Of a stretch of 28,614 nucleotides of DNA, positions 1 to 6,686 are shown piece after piece. The stretch spans positions 1 through 28,614 of the IMG/VR virus record IMGVR_UViG_3300022871_000990; one strand, given 5' to 3'. A model generated the notes under the pieces. It was not told the origin of the DNA, did no database searches, and was given only the letters and a program-made list of their open reading frames with translations. This DNA comes from a virus. Within the stretch, counting starts at the first letter, position 1. Every line of letters begins with the position of its first letter. The translations under genes and the position numbers were made by a program.

Positions 1-195
1 TATAAGTCGTTGATAATGAAGGAATAAAAATCTTAAAAATAAATGAAAATAAGTGTGTACATGTTTAACTAATTAAACTAATCTATTGGCATGGATAAGA
101 AAAGGCAAAACCAGCAGGGGACGGCAAATGGAGGAAGCCGAGCCCCGACCGAGACAGAGAAACGAGAAACCCCTAACCAAGAAAGAAACTAAATC
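1..195. other. AT-rich intergenic leader
   Basis: No convincing gene. The first 90 bases are strongly AT-rich. A 33-codon ATG frame at 91-192 lacks a recognisable ribosome binding site and shows no motif, so it is not called. The segment at 158-179 closely resembles 759-778, in front of the next gene block; both contain the string GAAACCC(C)TAACCA, which suggests a duplicated 5'-untranslated segment. No strong -35/-10 pair was found. Confidence 0.4.
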
Positions 196-714
196 ATGAC
201 ACACAAACAAATCAATAAACAGTTCGAGCAGTACACACCCCTCCTCCACAAGCTCTCCCACCAGAGCGCAAGCCGGTGTGGACGACCTGAGGAGGATGTA
301 TTCCAGCAGGCCTGCTATCTCTTCATGCAGGCCGCTGGATCCTTCGACCCAAAGCAAGGTGTGAAGTTCGGCACCTACCTCTATCCATGCATTCGCAACG
401 GGCTGATTGAATGGGGGAGGAAAAACGACCTGCCCCGCGACCCTGAGATGATCCCTGATCAGATAGCCGGGACGCCTTCTCCGGACAAGGCGGTGATGAT
501 GAAGGAATGGCTGGAGGGGTTGAGCGAGGAGTGTCATGAGGTGGCGATGATAATTCTCAATGGACCTGCGGAAGTGCTGGACCTGACGGCGGGCATGACT
601 CCAAAGGCAATCAGAGGTGCGCTGAGGAGATATCTGCGAAACGAGAAGAATTGGAGCTGGCCAAAAATATGGGGAGCGATTCGGACCATGAAATCTGAAG
701 TCGCATCCCTTTAA
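196..714 (+). CDS. Phage RNA polymerase sigma-factor-like protein
   Basis: A 172-residue protein that looks like a small sigma-70-type factor. Residues about 34-76 (DVFQQACYLF, then FDPKQGVKFGTYLYPCIRNG) match sigma region 2, the part that binds core polymerase and the -10 element. The 'F(D)xxxGVKFxTY..xxIRxxxI' pattern is diagnostic. The C-terminal half (LSEECHEV, then a basic helical tail) could be a reduced region 4, but no clean helix-turn-helix is visible. The ATG is preceded only by a weak AAGAAAG. If functional, it would direct host polymerase to phage promoters; the repeated promoter motif in this window is a candidate target, but that is inference. Distantly related phage DNA-binding proteins are an alternative. 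Confidence 0.6.
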   Translation: MTHKQINKQFEQYTPLLHKLSHQSASRCGRPEEDVFQQACYLFMQAAGSFDPKQGVKFGTYLYPCIRNGLIEWGRKNDLPRDPEMIPDQIAGTPSPDKAVMMKEWLEGLSEECHEVAMIILNGPAEVLDLTAGMTPKAIRGALRRYLRNEKNWSWPKIWGAIRTMKSEVASL

Positions 715-739
715 TGAAGGGGGATGGCAGACGTATAAT
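710..739 (+). promoter_or_regulatory. Promoter, TTAAAT/TATAAT family
   Basis: TTTAAT (710-715), an 18-base spacer, then TATAAT (734-739) followed by A. It overlaps the stop codon of the sigma-like gene. The TAATGAA at the start and CGTATAATA at the end match three other promoters at 4099, 8904 and 17366. CATCCC (704-709) can pair with GGGATG (721-726) in the same place but has no U-tract. Confidence 0.6.
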
Positions 740-800
740 AAAGTGGTGATAGAGTTTAAGAAACAGAAACCCTAACCAGCCCACACAGGAGGCACACGCC

Positions 801-1109
801 ATGGACATTAACCCAGTAAGACAAGAATCATTACGCCAGCAAAAGGAGGCACACGCCATGACGACAGAACAGACAGGACAGCACACGCCGGGCGCATGGG
901 TCGCACACGGAACAAACATAAACGCAGAAGGAGATGGGTACCAATATCTGATTGCAAGCACGAATAAAAGCCCAGTGCCAACCGAAGAGGCGTACACCAA
1001 TGCCCGGCTAATCGCCGCCGGGCCGGAAATGTATGACTATATCCTGATCCAAGCACGACGGGGAGATATGCAAGCACAGGGTATAATTAACCAAATAGAA
1101 GGGAAATAA
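801..1109 (+). CDS. Small phage protein, HTPGAW family, with two in-frame starts
   Basis: Unknown function. It belongs to a widespread phage family with an N-terminal QHTPG(A/P)W motif and a C-terminal 'xANARLIAAgPEMxxxI' motif (TNARLIAAGPEMYDYI here). There are two in-frame starts, 801 (102 aa) and 858 (83 aa). Each is preceded by the identical string AGGAGGCACACGCC directly before ATG. The family motif begins just after the second start, so 858 gives the canonical protein. The first start adds 19 residues with no clear homology, probably from a local duplication of the ribosome binding site. The gene sits just upstream of a paralogue at 1112. Confidence 0.65.
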   Translation: MDINPVRQESLRQQKEAHAMTTEQTGQHTPGAWVAHGTNINAEGDGYQYLIASTNKSPVPTEEAYTNARLIAAGPEMYDYILIQARRGDMQAQGIINQIEGK

Positions 1110-1111
1110 CT

Positions 1112-1501
1112 ATGCCAACACAAGCACAACACACGCCGGGACCGTGGAAATATCAGCGAACACACCCACAAAGCGGTGATGCTTGGTTTGTCCTTACGGA
1201 TGCAAGGGGGTACGGGCCAATTATGGAGGTTGGCGGGCATGATGTTAATGGTCAGGTTGCAGAAGCAAAATATATGATAACTGAGCCTGATATAATAGAG
1301 GCCAACGCCGAGTTTATCTGCCGGGCGTGTAATTCGCATGACGGGCTGGTAGCGGCTTGTAAATTAGCCGTTCCTTTGCTCAAACAGAATATTAAAGACA
1401 TCGGAGGATGTGACCACAACGCTGGATTATGTGTTTGCGGGTTAAAATCAGACCTTGAAACGATCAAAACCGCAATCACGGCGGCAACCGGCGAGAAGTG
1501 A
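1112..1501 (+). CDS. Small phage protein, HTPGPW family
   Basis: A 129-residue protein of unknown function and a paralogue of the preceding gene. It carries QHTPGPWKYQ near the N-terminus, ANAEFICRACNSHDGLVAAC in place of the usual ANARLIAAAPELLEAL, and a Cys/His-containing segment (GGCDHNAGLCVCG) near residues 97-109 that might bind metal. It follows the upstream stop by two bases, with a weak AAGGGAA as ribosome binding site, so the two are probably cotranscribed. In relatives the family occurs in early-gene clusters beside replication genes, as here, but no activity is established that I know of. Confidence 0.6.
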   Translation: MPTQAQHTPGPWKYQRTHPQSGDAWFVLTDARGYGPIMEVGGHDVNGQVAEAKYMITEPDIIEANAEFICRACNSHDGLVAACKLAVPLLKQNIKDIGGCDHNAGLCVCGLKSDLETIKTAITAATGEK

Positions 1502-1510
1502 AAGGGGAAA

Positions 1511-1732
1511 ATGAATATAGAAAAGTCATGTTTGTTTTGTGGACACTTTGATTTTGATATGGGTGAAGAGGATTATAGCGAACTCACTCCTGGCAGTGAT
1601 GCTTGCTTCTCCTGTTTCAAAGGCCACTGGCCCACTATGAGTAATTCTGGTCCCAACAGCCTCCAAACCTTCATAGCCAATATCAAGACCGCTGAAGGAT
1701 GCAAGGACTTTGAAGCGAGCCATGAAACATGA
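1511..1732 (+). CDS. Small cysteine-rich protein, possible zinc ribbon
   Basis: A 73-residue acidic protein with CLFC near the N-terminus, CFSC about 25 residues later and one further Cys near the C-terminus. Two CxxC knuckles suggest a single zinc ribbon. AAGGGG lies upstream of the ATG, and the stop overlaps the start of the SNF2 gene (ATGA at 1729-1732), so translation of the two is probably coupled. The function is not recognised. A regulatory or nucleic-acid-binding role is only a guess from the fold type. Confidence 0.55.
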   Translation: MNIEKSCLFCGHFDFDMGEEDYSELTPGSDACFSCFKGHWPTMSNSGPNSLQTFIANIKTAEGCKDFEASHET

Positions 1733-3336
1733 AAACAGTATCCCTAATTGGCAATAACTTCAAGATCACCTTCCCATACGATCCTGCCACTGTTGCACAG
1801 GTGCGGTGTCTTCCTCAAGGACGCCGCTGGGATCCAGTAACGCATGCTTGGTGGTGTCCTCCCTCAGTTAATGCATTGACTCAACTCCGAGAATATGGAT
1901 TTGAGGTAGACCAATCTGCGCAGAGATGGGAGCAGGAATTCTACAAGCCAGCCAAGCCTAACACAGTAGCAGCAGTAACAAATATTCCCGGCCTGAAAGG
2001 AAAGCTATATCCGTTCCAGGCAGAGGGAGTAGGGTTCATCGAGAGCCGGGGAGGACGAGCCTTGCTGGGTGATGAGATGGGGCTGGGTAAAACCATTCAA
2101 GCTCTGGCATGGCTCCAGAACAATCCAAACGCATTACCAGCGGTAGTTGTCTGCCCAGCCAGCTTGAAAGGCATGTGGGAAACCGAGTGCAAGAAGTGGA
2201 CTATGTTCACACCTGTCCTGCTCCACGGAATGGTTCCGTTCCTATTGCACTCAGCTAGCCAAAAAAATATCATATATATTATCAATTATGATATCCTATC
2301 CGGATGGCTACCGGCATTGGCACTTTGCAAAACGGTGATTCTGGATGAAGTGCATTATTGCAAGTCAGCCAAGACTAAACGGACCAAGGCAGTCAAACGG
2401 TTCTGTAAAAATAAATCCCACGTGATTGCCCTGTCTGGCACACCGATTGTAAACCGCCCGTCTGAATTCTTTATAGCATTAAACATCCTTGCTCCTGCCA
2501 CGTTCCCGAAGTGGTGGGATTTTGCCCAACGCTATTGTGACGCCAAGCACAATGGATTTGGCTGGGACACGAGTGGTGCAAGTAACGTTGAAGAATTACA
2601 TACCAGAGCTGAGACAGTTATGCTCCGGCGATTGAAGGCTGATGTACTAAAAGACTTACCTGAGAAGCAACGATCAGTCGTGCCCTTATCCCTGAATGGC
2701 AAGCAAGCCGTTTACGATGCCGTACTGGCTCATGTGCTGGGTGCGTGGCGAAATGAGGAGGAGAAGCCCGACCCACTCCGAGACATTACCCAGATCAGCC
2801 ATTTGCGACAGGCGGTGATGGATGCCAAGTTCGATGCGTGCGTGGAGTGGATAAATTGCTTCGTTGAAACTGGCAAAAAACTTGTGATCTTTGACATTTT
2901 TCATAAAACAACAGATAGATTGATGGAACGATATAATAAAATTGCTGTTGCATTAGATGGCCGTGTTGACTCTCGGCTACGGTCAAAAGTAATAGATAAA
3001 TTCCAGAATGACCCATCAGTTCAAATACTAATTGGAAATATACAAGTCGCTGGTATTGGATTTACACTCACAGCGGCGAGCGATGTTGTCTTTCTCGAAT
3101 TGCCCTGGACGCCAGCAGAGGTTGATCAAAGTTCCGACCGCGTTCATCGTATTGGTCAACGTAATGCTGTTACCATTTATTTTCTAATTGCACCAAACAC
3201 GATGGAGGAAGATATCCTGACCCTACTCGACGAGAAAAGAAAAGTACTTAATGCAGTTCTCGATGGAAAAATAACAGGGGAAGAAATGAGCATTTACCCA
3301 GAACTACTTCGACGACTTAAAAATAAACGAAAATAA
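1729..3336 (+). CDS. SNF2-family DNA helicase/annealing ATPase, SMARCAL1-like
   Basis: A 535-residue superfamily 2 ATPase. Residues about 18-45 (YDP..VAQVRCLPQGRRWDP...WWCP) resemble the HARP-type motif found before the ATPase in SMARCAL1 proteins. Motif I is GDEMGLGKT (114-122), the DEAH-box position is DEVH, motif III is SGTP, and the C-terminal lobe ends with QSSDRVHRIGQ (motif VI). Phage relatives are thought to remodel stalled forks or reanneal DNA, and are usually found near replication genes. The length is near the family minimum, with both RecA lobes intact. The start overlaps the preceding stop as ATGA. Confidence 0.88.
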   Translation: MKTVSLIGNNFKITFPYDPATVAQVRCLPQGRRWDPVTHAWWCPPSVNALTQLREYGFEVDQSAQRWEQEFYKPAKPNTVAAVTNIPGLKGKLYPFQAEGVGFIESRGGRALLGDEMGLGKTIQALAWLQNNPNALPAVVVCPASLKGMWETECKKWTMFTPVLLHGMVPFLLHSASQKNIIYIINYDILSGWLPALALCKTVILDEVHYCKSAKTKRTKAVKRFCKNKSHVIALSGTPIVNRPSEFFIALNILAPATFPKWWDFAQRYCDAKHNGFGWDTSGASNVEELHTRAETVMLRRLKADVLKDLPEKQRSVVPLSLNGKQAVYDAVLAHVLGAWRNEEEKPDPLRDITQISHLRQAVMDAKFDACVEWINCFVETGKKLVIFDIFHKTTDRLMERYNKIAVALDGRVDSRLRSKVIDKFQNDPSVQILIGNIQVAGIGFTLTAASDVVFLELPWTPAEVDQSSDRVHRIGQRNAVTIYFLIAPNTMEEDILTLLDEKRKVLNAVLDGKITGEEMSIYPELLRRLKNKRK

Positions 3337-3339
3337 AAG

Positions 3340-3368
3340 TTGCCTTCCGAAATGAAACCGTTTATACT
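3340..3368 (+). promoter_or_regulatory. Promoter of HNH endonuclease gene
   Basis: TTGCCT (3340-3345), a 17-base spacer, then TATACT (3363-3368). Equivalent pairs with 17-base spacers stand before the two GIY-YIG genes (TTTACC/TATACT at 8075 and TTTACT/TATAAT at 19471). Each homing endonuclease therefore seems to carry its own promoter. Confidence 0.55.
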
Positions 3369-3371
3369 CTT

Positions 3372-3461
3372 AAGCAGGAATAGGTTGATCACCGAAAAGG
3401 ACGATCCCTTAGTCGTCCCTGTCCTGCTTCTCAAAGCTAAGGCAACAGTAAGGAGTTGCAA
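3372..3461 (+). ncRNA. Structured 5' leader RNA of homing endonuclease (copy 1)
   Basis: Three helices can be drawn. P1 is AAGCAGGA (3372-3379) with TCCTGCTT (3422-3429). P2, nested inside it, is GGACGA (3399-3404) with TCGTCC (3413-3418) and an 8-base loop. P3 is GCAAC (3442-3446) with GTTGC (3455-3459) and an 8-base loop holding the AGGA of the ribosome binding site. The ATG follows at 3462. The same architecture with compensatory changes precedes the genes at 8210 and 19594. Conserved unpaired blocks are AATAGG after P1 and CGAAAAG before P2. It is likely a cis-acting control element; its ligand or partner is unknown. Confidence 0.65.
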
Positions 3462-4106
3462 ATGAGGACTCGTAAAATACCCCCAAGATGCGGATGCGGA
3501 TGTGGCCAACACGTATTAATAATTCGACTCAAGTATGAAGTACGATTCAATAAATATCTGCCAGGGCACAGTCACGCCAATAAGGGTATACCAAAATCAC
3601 CGGAGCACATCGCTAAACTAATTCTCTCCCACACAGGTTATCGAGACTCTCCAGAAACAAAGGCAAGAAAAAGCCTTGCAGCAACAGGCAGAAAACAATC
3701 CGCGGAAGAAAGGAGAAAGAAAAGCAAAGCACGCATAGGCCGATTCCGCGGAGAAAAAGCAAATGGTTGGCGGGGCGGGATTAGTTCGCTTCCTTATAGC
3801 AAAGAGTGGACGCCCTGGTTAAAACAGGAAATCCGCCAAAGGGACCGCCATCATTGTCAAAACCCATTCTGTATGAATCTCTCTAACATTCTTAATGTGC
3901 ACCACATAGACTACGATAAAGAAAACAACAACAAAGGAAATCTAATAACATTATGCACGAGATGTCACTCAAAAACATCAACTGGTAATAGAGAATATTG
4001 GAAAAAGTATTATCAAGCAATACAGTGTATAAATTCTGGAGGAGACGAAACAGAAATACTCAAACAAAGAATAATATACCGCATCAGAAATAAACGCCTT
4101 AAATGA
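3462..4106 (+). CDS. HNH homing endonuclease with NUMOD3-like repeats
   Basis: A 214-residue free-standing endonuclease. The HNH core is at about residues 125-175: a CQNPFC knuckle, the catalytic LNVHHIDYDKENNNKGNLI, and CTRCH as the second zinc knuckle. The N-terminus has CGCGCG, and residues about 40-100 hold short repeats of the type 'SPEHIAKL', 'SPETKARKSL' and 'SAEERRKKSK', the NUMOD3 DNA-binding modules typical of phage homing enzymes. ATG 3462 is chosen because GGAG lies seven bases upstream; an in-frame TTG at 3456 overlaps that site. It has its own promoter and leader and sits between unrelated genes, as expected of a mobile intergenic endonuclease. Confidence 0.85.
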   Translation: MRTRKIPPRCGCGCGQHVLIIRLKYEVRFNKYLPGHSHANKGIPKSPEHIAKLILSHTGYRDSPETKARKSLAATGRKQSAEERRKKSKARIGRFRGEKANGWRGGISSLPYSKEWTPWLKQEIRQRDRHHCQNPFCMNLSNILNVHHIDYDKENNNKGNLITLCTRCHSKTSTGNREYWKKYYQAIQCINSGGDETEILKQRIIYRIRNKRLK

Positions 4107-4127
4107 AACTGACCGATCTAGTATAAT
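4099..4127 (+). promoter_or_regulatory. Promoter, TTAAAT/TATAAT family
   Basis: TTAAAT (4099-4104), a 17-base spacer, TATAAT (4122-4127). It overlaps the stop codon of the HNH gene and would drive the genes from 4145 into the primase block. It shares TTAAATGAA and GTATAATA with the promoters at 8904 and 17366. Confidence 0.65.
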
Positions 4128-4144
4128 AAAAAGGAGATCACACA

Positions 4145-4339
4145 ATGCCAAAGAAAAAAGACAGTACATTATGCACATTCGCGATTCCGAACTTCCCAAG
4201 GAAACTCAAAGCCAGATATGCCGCGTGGTGCCGAGCCAGCGACATCTTCATTAAGGATCATCTTCAATATTTAATTGCAAAGGAACTCCGTGAAGCAAAC
4301 GTAGATATCCCACCCATCCCCTCACATAAGGAAGTTTGA
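4145..4339 (+). CDS. Small basic protein, unknown function
   Basis: A 64-residue protein starting MPKKKDSTLCTFAIPNFPRK. A strong AAGGAG lies nine bases before the ATG. One predicted long helix (LKARYAAWCRASDIFIKDHLQYLIAKELR) follows a short strand-like segment (STLCTFAIP), a layout compatible with a ribbon-helix-helix DNA-binding protein, but the match is weak. It is the first gene behind the promoter at 4099. Confidence 0.5.
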   Translation: MPKKKDSTLCTFAIPNFPRKLKARYAAWCRASDIFIKDHLQYLIAKELREANVDIPPIPSHKEV

Positions 4340-4341
4340 AG

Positions 4342-4653
4342 ATGAGACACAGAACTATATTCCCGCCCAATGTTGACTTTGCCGGTTGGTGGATCAAGTC
4401 TCCAAATGGATTAATCGCCCAGTTGATTCGAGATAGCCGCGACAGGCATGATGCCATCCTTTACCACCTCCGATACAACGATGAGCAAGTTGGCGACGGG
4501 AATGGGAGATGGACTGCTGAAAAACTGACAGAAACCAGATGTGTTGTCAGACGAACGCGAGAGGAAGTTGAGAATGGAAAACAAGAAGCGATCCCGGTTA
4601 AACCTGACCGCCCTGCTGAACGACCACAGCGTCGAATACTCCGAAGGGGCTAA
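4342..4653 (+). CDS. Hypothetical protein overlapping the primase gene
   Basis: A 103-residue protein of unknown function. Residues 1-65 (FPPNVDFAGWWIKSPNGLIAQL and following) look like a folded domain; the tail (residues about 70-103) is Arg/Glu/Pro rich. ATG 4342 is chosen because AAGGA lies about nine bases upstream; an in-frame TTG at 4336 is too close to that site. The last 80 bases overlap the primase gene in another frame, a longer overlap than elsewhere in the window. Either the C-terminal tail is unconstrained read-through, or the primase ribosome binding site has been embedded in this gene. Confidence 0.5.
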   Translation: MRHRTIFPPNVDFAGWWIKSPNGLIAQLIRDSRDRHDAILYHLRYNDEQVGDGNGRWTAEKLTETRCVVRRTREEVENGKQEAIPVKPDRPAERPQRRILRRG

Positions 4654-5482
4654 TGGCTGGATCAATCTGAAGTGCCCTTTGTGCTCCGACAGTAAGATGC
4701 ATCTCGGTTGGAATGGCATGGCTTTCTCCTGTTTCAGATGTGGGCGGCATGGGCGGATCGAGGTGCTATCTGCCTTGCTAGACTTAACCCTATCAAAAAC
4801 GGCCCAGACGCTGTTAAAATATGAAGGGCATATAAAGTCCCCTTCTAGCCGTTTAAACGCCGTAGAACGCGATTTAAGCCGCGTCCTGGCCGTCAAACTA
4901 CCCTACGGCACAACCCTTATGACAGATCGGCACCGGGATTACCTCCAAACCCGCAATTTTGATCCTCATCGTTTAATTCTGGAATGGGGTCTGCTAGGCA
5001 CCGGGCCGCTGGGAGAATTCAAGCACAGGATCATCATTCCGATTATTGACGGAGATGGTCAAACGGTTTGCTATCAGGGCCGAGACATTTCAGACAGGGC
5101 ATCAGCTAAATACAAATCCTGCCTCGACAAGGATGCAGTGGTCCCGATCAAATCTTGCCTCTATGGATTGAACAAATGCCAAGGCCAGGATTGGGTCGTC
5201 ATTACTGAGGGTCCAACAAAGGTCTGGCGGCTGGGACCGGGAAGCGTAGCGACCTTCGGAGTGGTGGTGACAGATAATCAACTCCAAACCCTCAAACAAT
5301 TCAAGCGACGGACGATCATCTTCGATCATGATGAGGCCGGGATGCGTGGAGCGGATGAACTGGCAGGGAGGTTATCTGTATTTGGTGGAGAAACTCAGAG
5401 CCTATCCATCTTTGGTGTAACTGATGTGGCAGATATCTCCGAAGATGACGCAAAACTATTAATGGTACGGTGTCAAAAATAA
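4574..5482 (+). CDS. DNA primase, CHC2 zinc finger plus TOPRIM
   Basis: A 302-residue DnaG-type primase, small compared with bacterial DnaG (about 580) but usual for phage. The zinc domain has C34-x2-C37, H43 and C53-x2-C56 (KCPLCSD, then FSCFRCGRHG). The TOPRIM domain begins near VVITEGPTKVWRL (the catalytic Glu in TEG) and continues to IIFDHDEAGMRGADELA (the DxD pair). No DnaB-binding C-terminal domain is visible. ATG 4574 is chosen for the GAGGA upstream and because it keeps the full zinc domain; a TTG at 4541 is the alternative. It should prime lagging-strand synthesis with the helicase at 6683. Confidence 0.85.
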   Translation: MENKKRSRLNLTALLNDHSVEYSEGANGWINLKCPLCSDSKMHLGWNGMAFSCFRCGRHGRIEVLSALLDLTLSKTAQTLLKYEGHIKSPSSRLNAVERDLSRVLAVKLPYGTTLMTDRHRDYLQTRNFDPHRLILEWGLLGTGPLGEFKHRIIIPIIDGDGQTVCYQGRDISDRASAKYKSCLDKDAVVPIKSCLYGLNKCQGQDWVVITEGPTKVWRLGPGSVATFGVVVTDNQLQTLKQFKRRTIIFDHDEAGMRGADELAGRLSVFGGETQSLSIFGVTDVADISEDDAKLLMVRCQK

Positions 5483-5583
5483 ATAAAAATAATGCTGGAC
5501 TCAATTTGGGAGGAAGAGTATTATATATTTTCAAATGGGAGATGCCCCCACAAAACCGGAATGATAAAATGATAATAAAAATT

Positions 5584-5676
5584 AAAAGGCCGCGCAGTGG
5601 TTGGGGTTTGTTCTTTCGGCTCAAAGCTGAACGTTCCGGTTCCCCGTGCATCCCACTGTTGCGGCCTTTTCTTTTC
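5584..5676 (+). ncRNA. Stem-closed RNA element or complex terminator
   Basis: In the 208-base gap between primase and the next gene, AAAAGGCCGC (5584-5593) is the exact reverse complement of GCGGCCTTTT (5661-5670). Stacked inside is CAGTGG (5595-5600) with CCACTG (5653-5658). Deeper inside, GGGG (5603-5606) can pair with CCCC (5642-5645), and a hairpin TTCGGCT/AGCTGAA (5615-5621/5625-5631) forms with one G-U pair. The 3' side runs into TTTTCTTTT, as in intrinsic terminators. The downstream ribosome binding site (AAGGAG at 5679) lies just outside. It could be a terminator with an inserted domain, or a small stable RNA. No tRNA features. Confidence 0.55.
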
Positions 5677-5690
5677 CAAGGAGACCCTCG

Positions 5691-6686
5691 ATGATACTAC
5701 GAACTATACATAAATCTAACTATACCGTGCTAGTTAATGAAATGCTGATGGATAAAACAATCTCTTTCAAAGCTCGTGGATTACTTTCTTATATGCTATC
5801 CCTGCCTAATGATTGGATTTTCTACCAAAGTGAACTTGAATCTCACTCGGAGCTCGATGGAGATACTGCTATTAGGAGTGCTGTGAACGAACTTATCACC
5901 GCTGGATATGTCACACGACAGCAGGCAAAGAACAAGGAAGGTAAGTGGAAAGAGTCTGAATGGGAGGTTAGGGAAATACCGCAACGCGGAAAACCGCATG
6001 CGGGAAACCCGATACCGGGAAACCAGCCCTTACTAAGTACTAAGAAGAAACTAAGTACTAATAATAAAAAGCATTTTTTACAGAAATCTTCATTTGATCC
6101 AGAAGAACTACCCGGTCACTTCATTAAACACCCCACTGTAATCACCTCATGGATAGAGTTTGTTCAGCACCGCAAAGAAACAGGTCATAAACTCACTCCA
6201 CTTGCCCACAAGAAGATCACGATGGAAATGCTTCAGCATACTCCAGATGAAATAGTTGAGGCAATCAATATGGCTATCACCAAAGGATGGCGAGGGCTGT
6301 TCTATAAGAATGGTTCGACCGGCAACAAATCAACTATTAGCAAACCCGACACCACCACGCTCGGTCCAGATGCCAAACGACTATATGATTTCACTGTCAA
6401 AATCCTCGGAGACCAGCTTGTCCGTAAGCAGGAGGTTGCCTTCCTCATCGCGACCATGGAAATATACCATACCACTCTCGGATCAAAGTTTCCCAATTGT
6501 GTCAAGCATCTCAATTGGGACAAATTCTTCGGGGACTGGCTGAAGTACTTGCAGGAGAAACAACCCACATTTCCCTTGCAAGGTGCTTACCAATTGAAAA
6601 TTGGAGGACTACGCTGGAGCGAATTCATTCAACGCTGTGAACATTATACCCAATATAGTTTTAAGACTGGGAAATTCCAACTATGA
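5691..6686 (+). CDS. Winged-helix replication-initiator-like protein
   Basis: A 331-residue protein. Residues 1-100 follow the pattern of phage and plasmid replication proteins: NYTVLVNEMLMDKTISFKAR, GLLSYMLSLPNDWIF, ELESHSELDGDTAIRSAVNE, then LITAGYVTR, a winged helix-turn-helix. Residues about 95-140 are a low-complexity linker, and the C-terminal 190 residues form an alpha-helical domain without an ATPase motif, reminiscent of helicase loader or DnaD-like proteins. ATG 5691 is chosen because AAGGAG lies upstream. The stop overlaps the helicase start (ATGA at 6683-6686). A plausible role is origin recognition or helicase loading; a transcription regulator is the alternative. Confidence 0.65.
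   Translation: MILRTIHKSNYTVLVNEMLMDKTISFKARGLLSYMLSLPNDWIFYQSELESHSELDGDTAIRSAVNELITAGYVTRQQAKNKEGKWKESEWEVREIPQRGKPHAGNPIPGNQPLLSTKKKLSTNNKKHFLQKSSFDPEELPGHFIKHPTVITSWIEFVQHRKETGHKLTPLAHKKITMEMLQHTPDEIVEAINMAITKGWRGLFYKNGSTGNKSTISKPDTTTLGPDAKRLYDFTVKILGDQLVRKQEVAFLIATMEIYHTTLGSKFPNCVKHLNWDKFFGDWLKYLQEKQPTFPLQGAYQLKIGGLRWSEFIQRCEHYTQYSFKTGKFQL

Noticed and set aside
91-192. 33-codon ATG frame at the window start
   Set aside because: No ribosome binding site and low-complexity composition; it overlaps the repeated untranslated block.
73-537. Minus-strand frame of 154 codons and other long minus-strand frames through the window (for example 15329-15997 and 22759-23253)
   Set aside because: All lie opposite well-supported + strand genes, lack ribosome binding sites and show no family motif. 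No minus-strand gene is supported anywhere.
5470-5694. 74-codon frame between primase and initiator-like gene
   Set aside because: It starts inside the primase end, has no ribosome binding site, and runs through the stem-closed RNA element.
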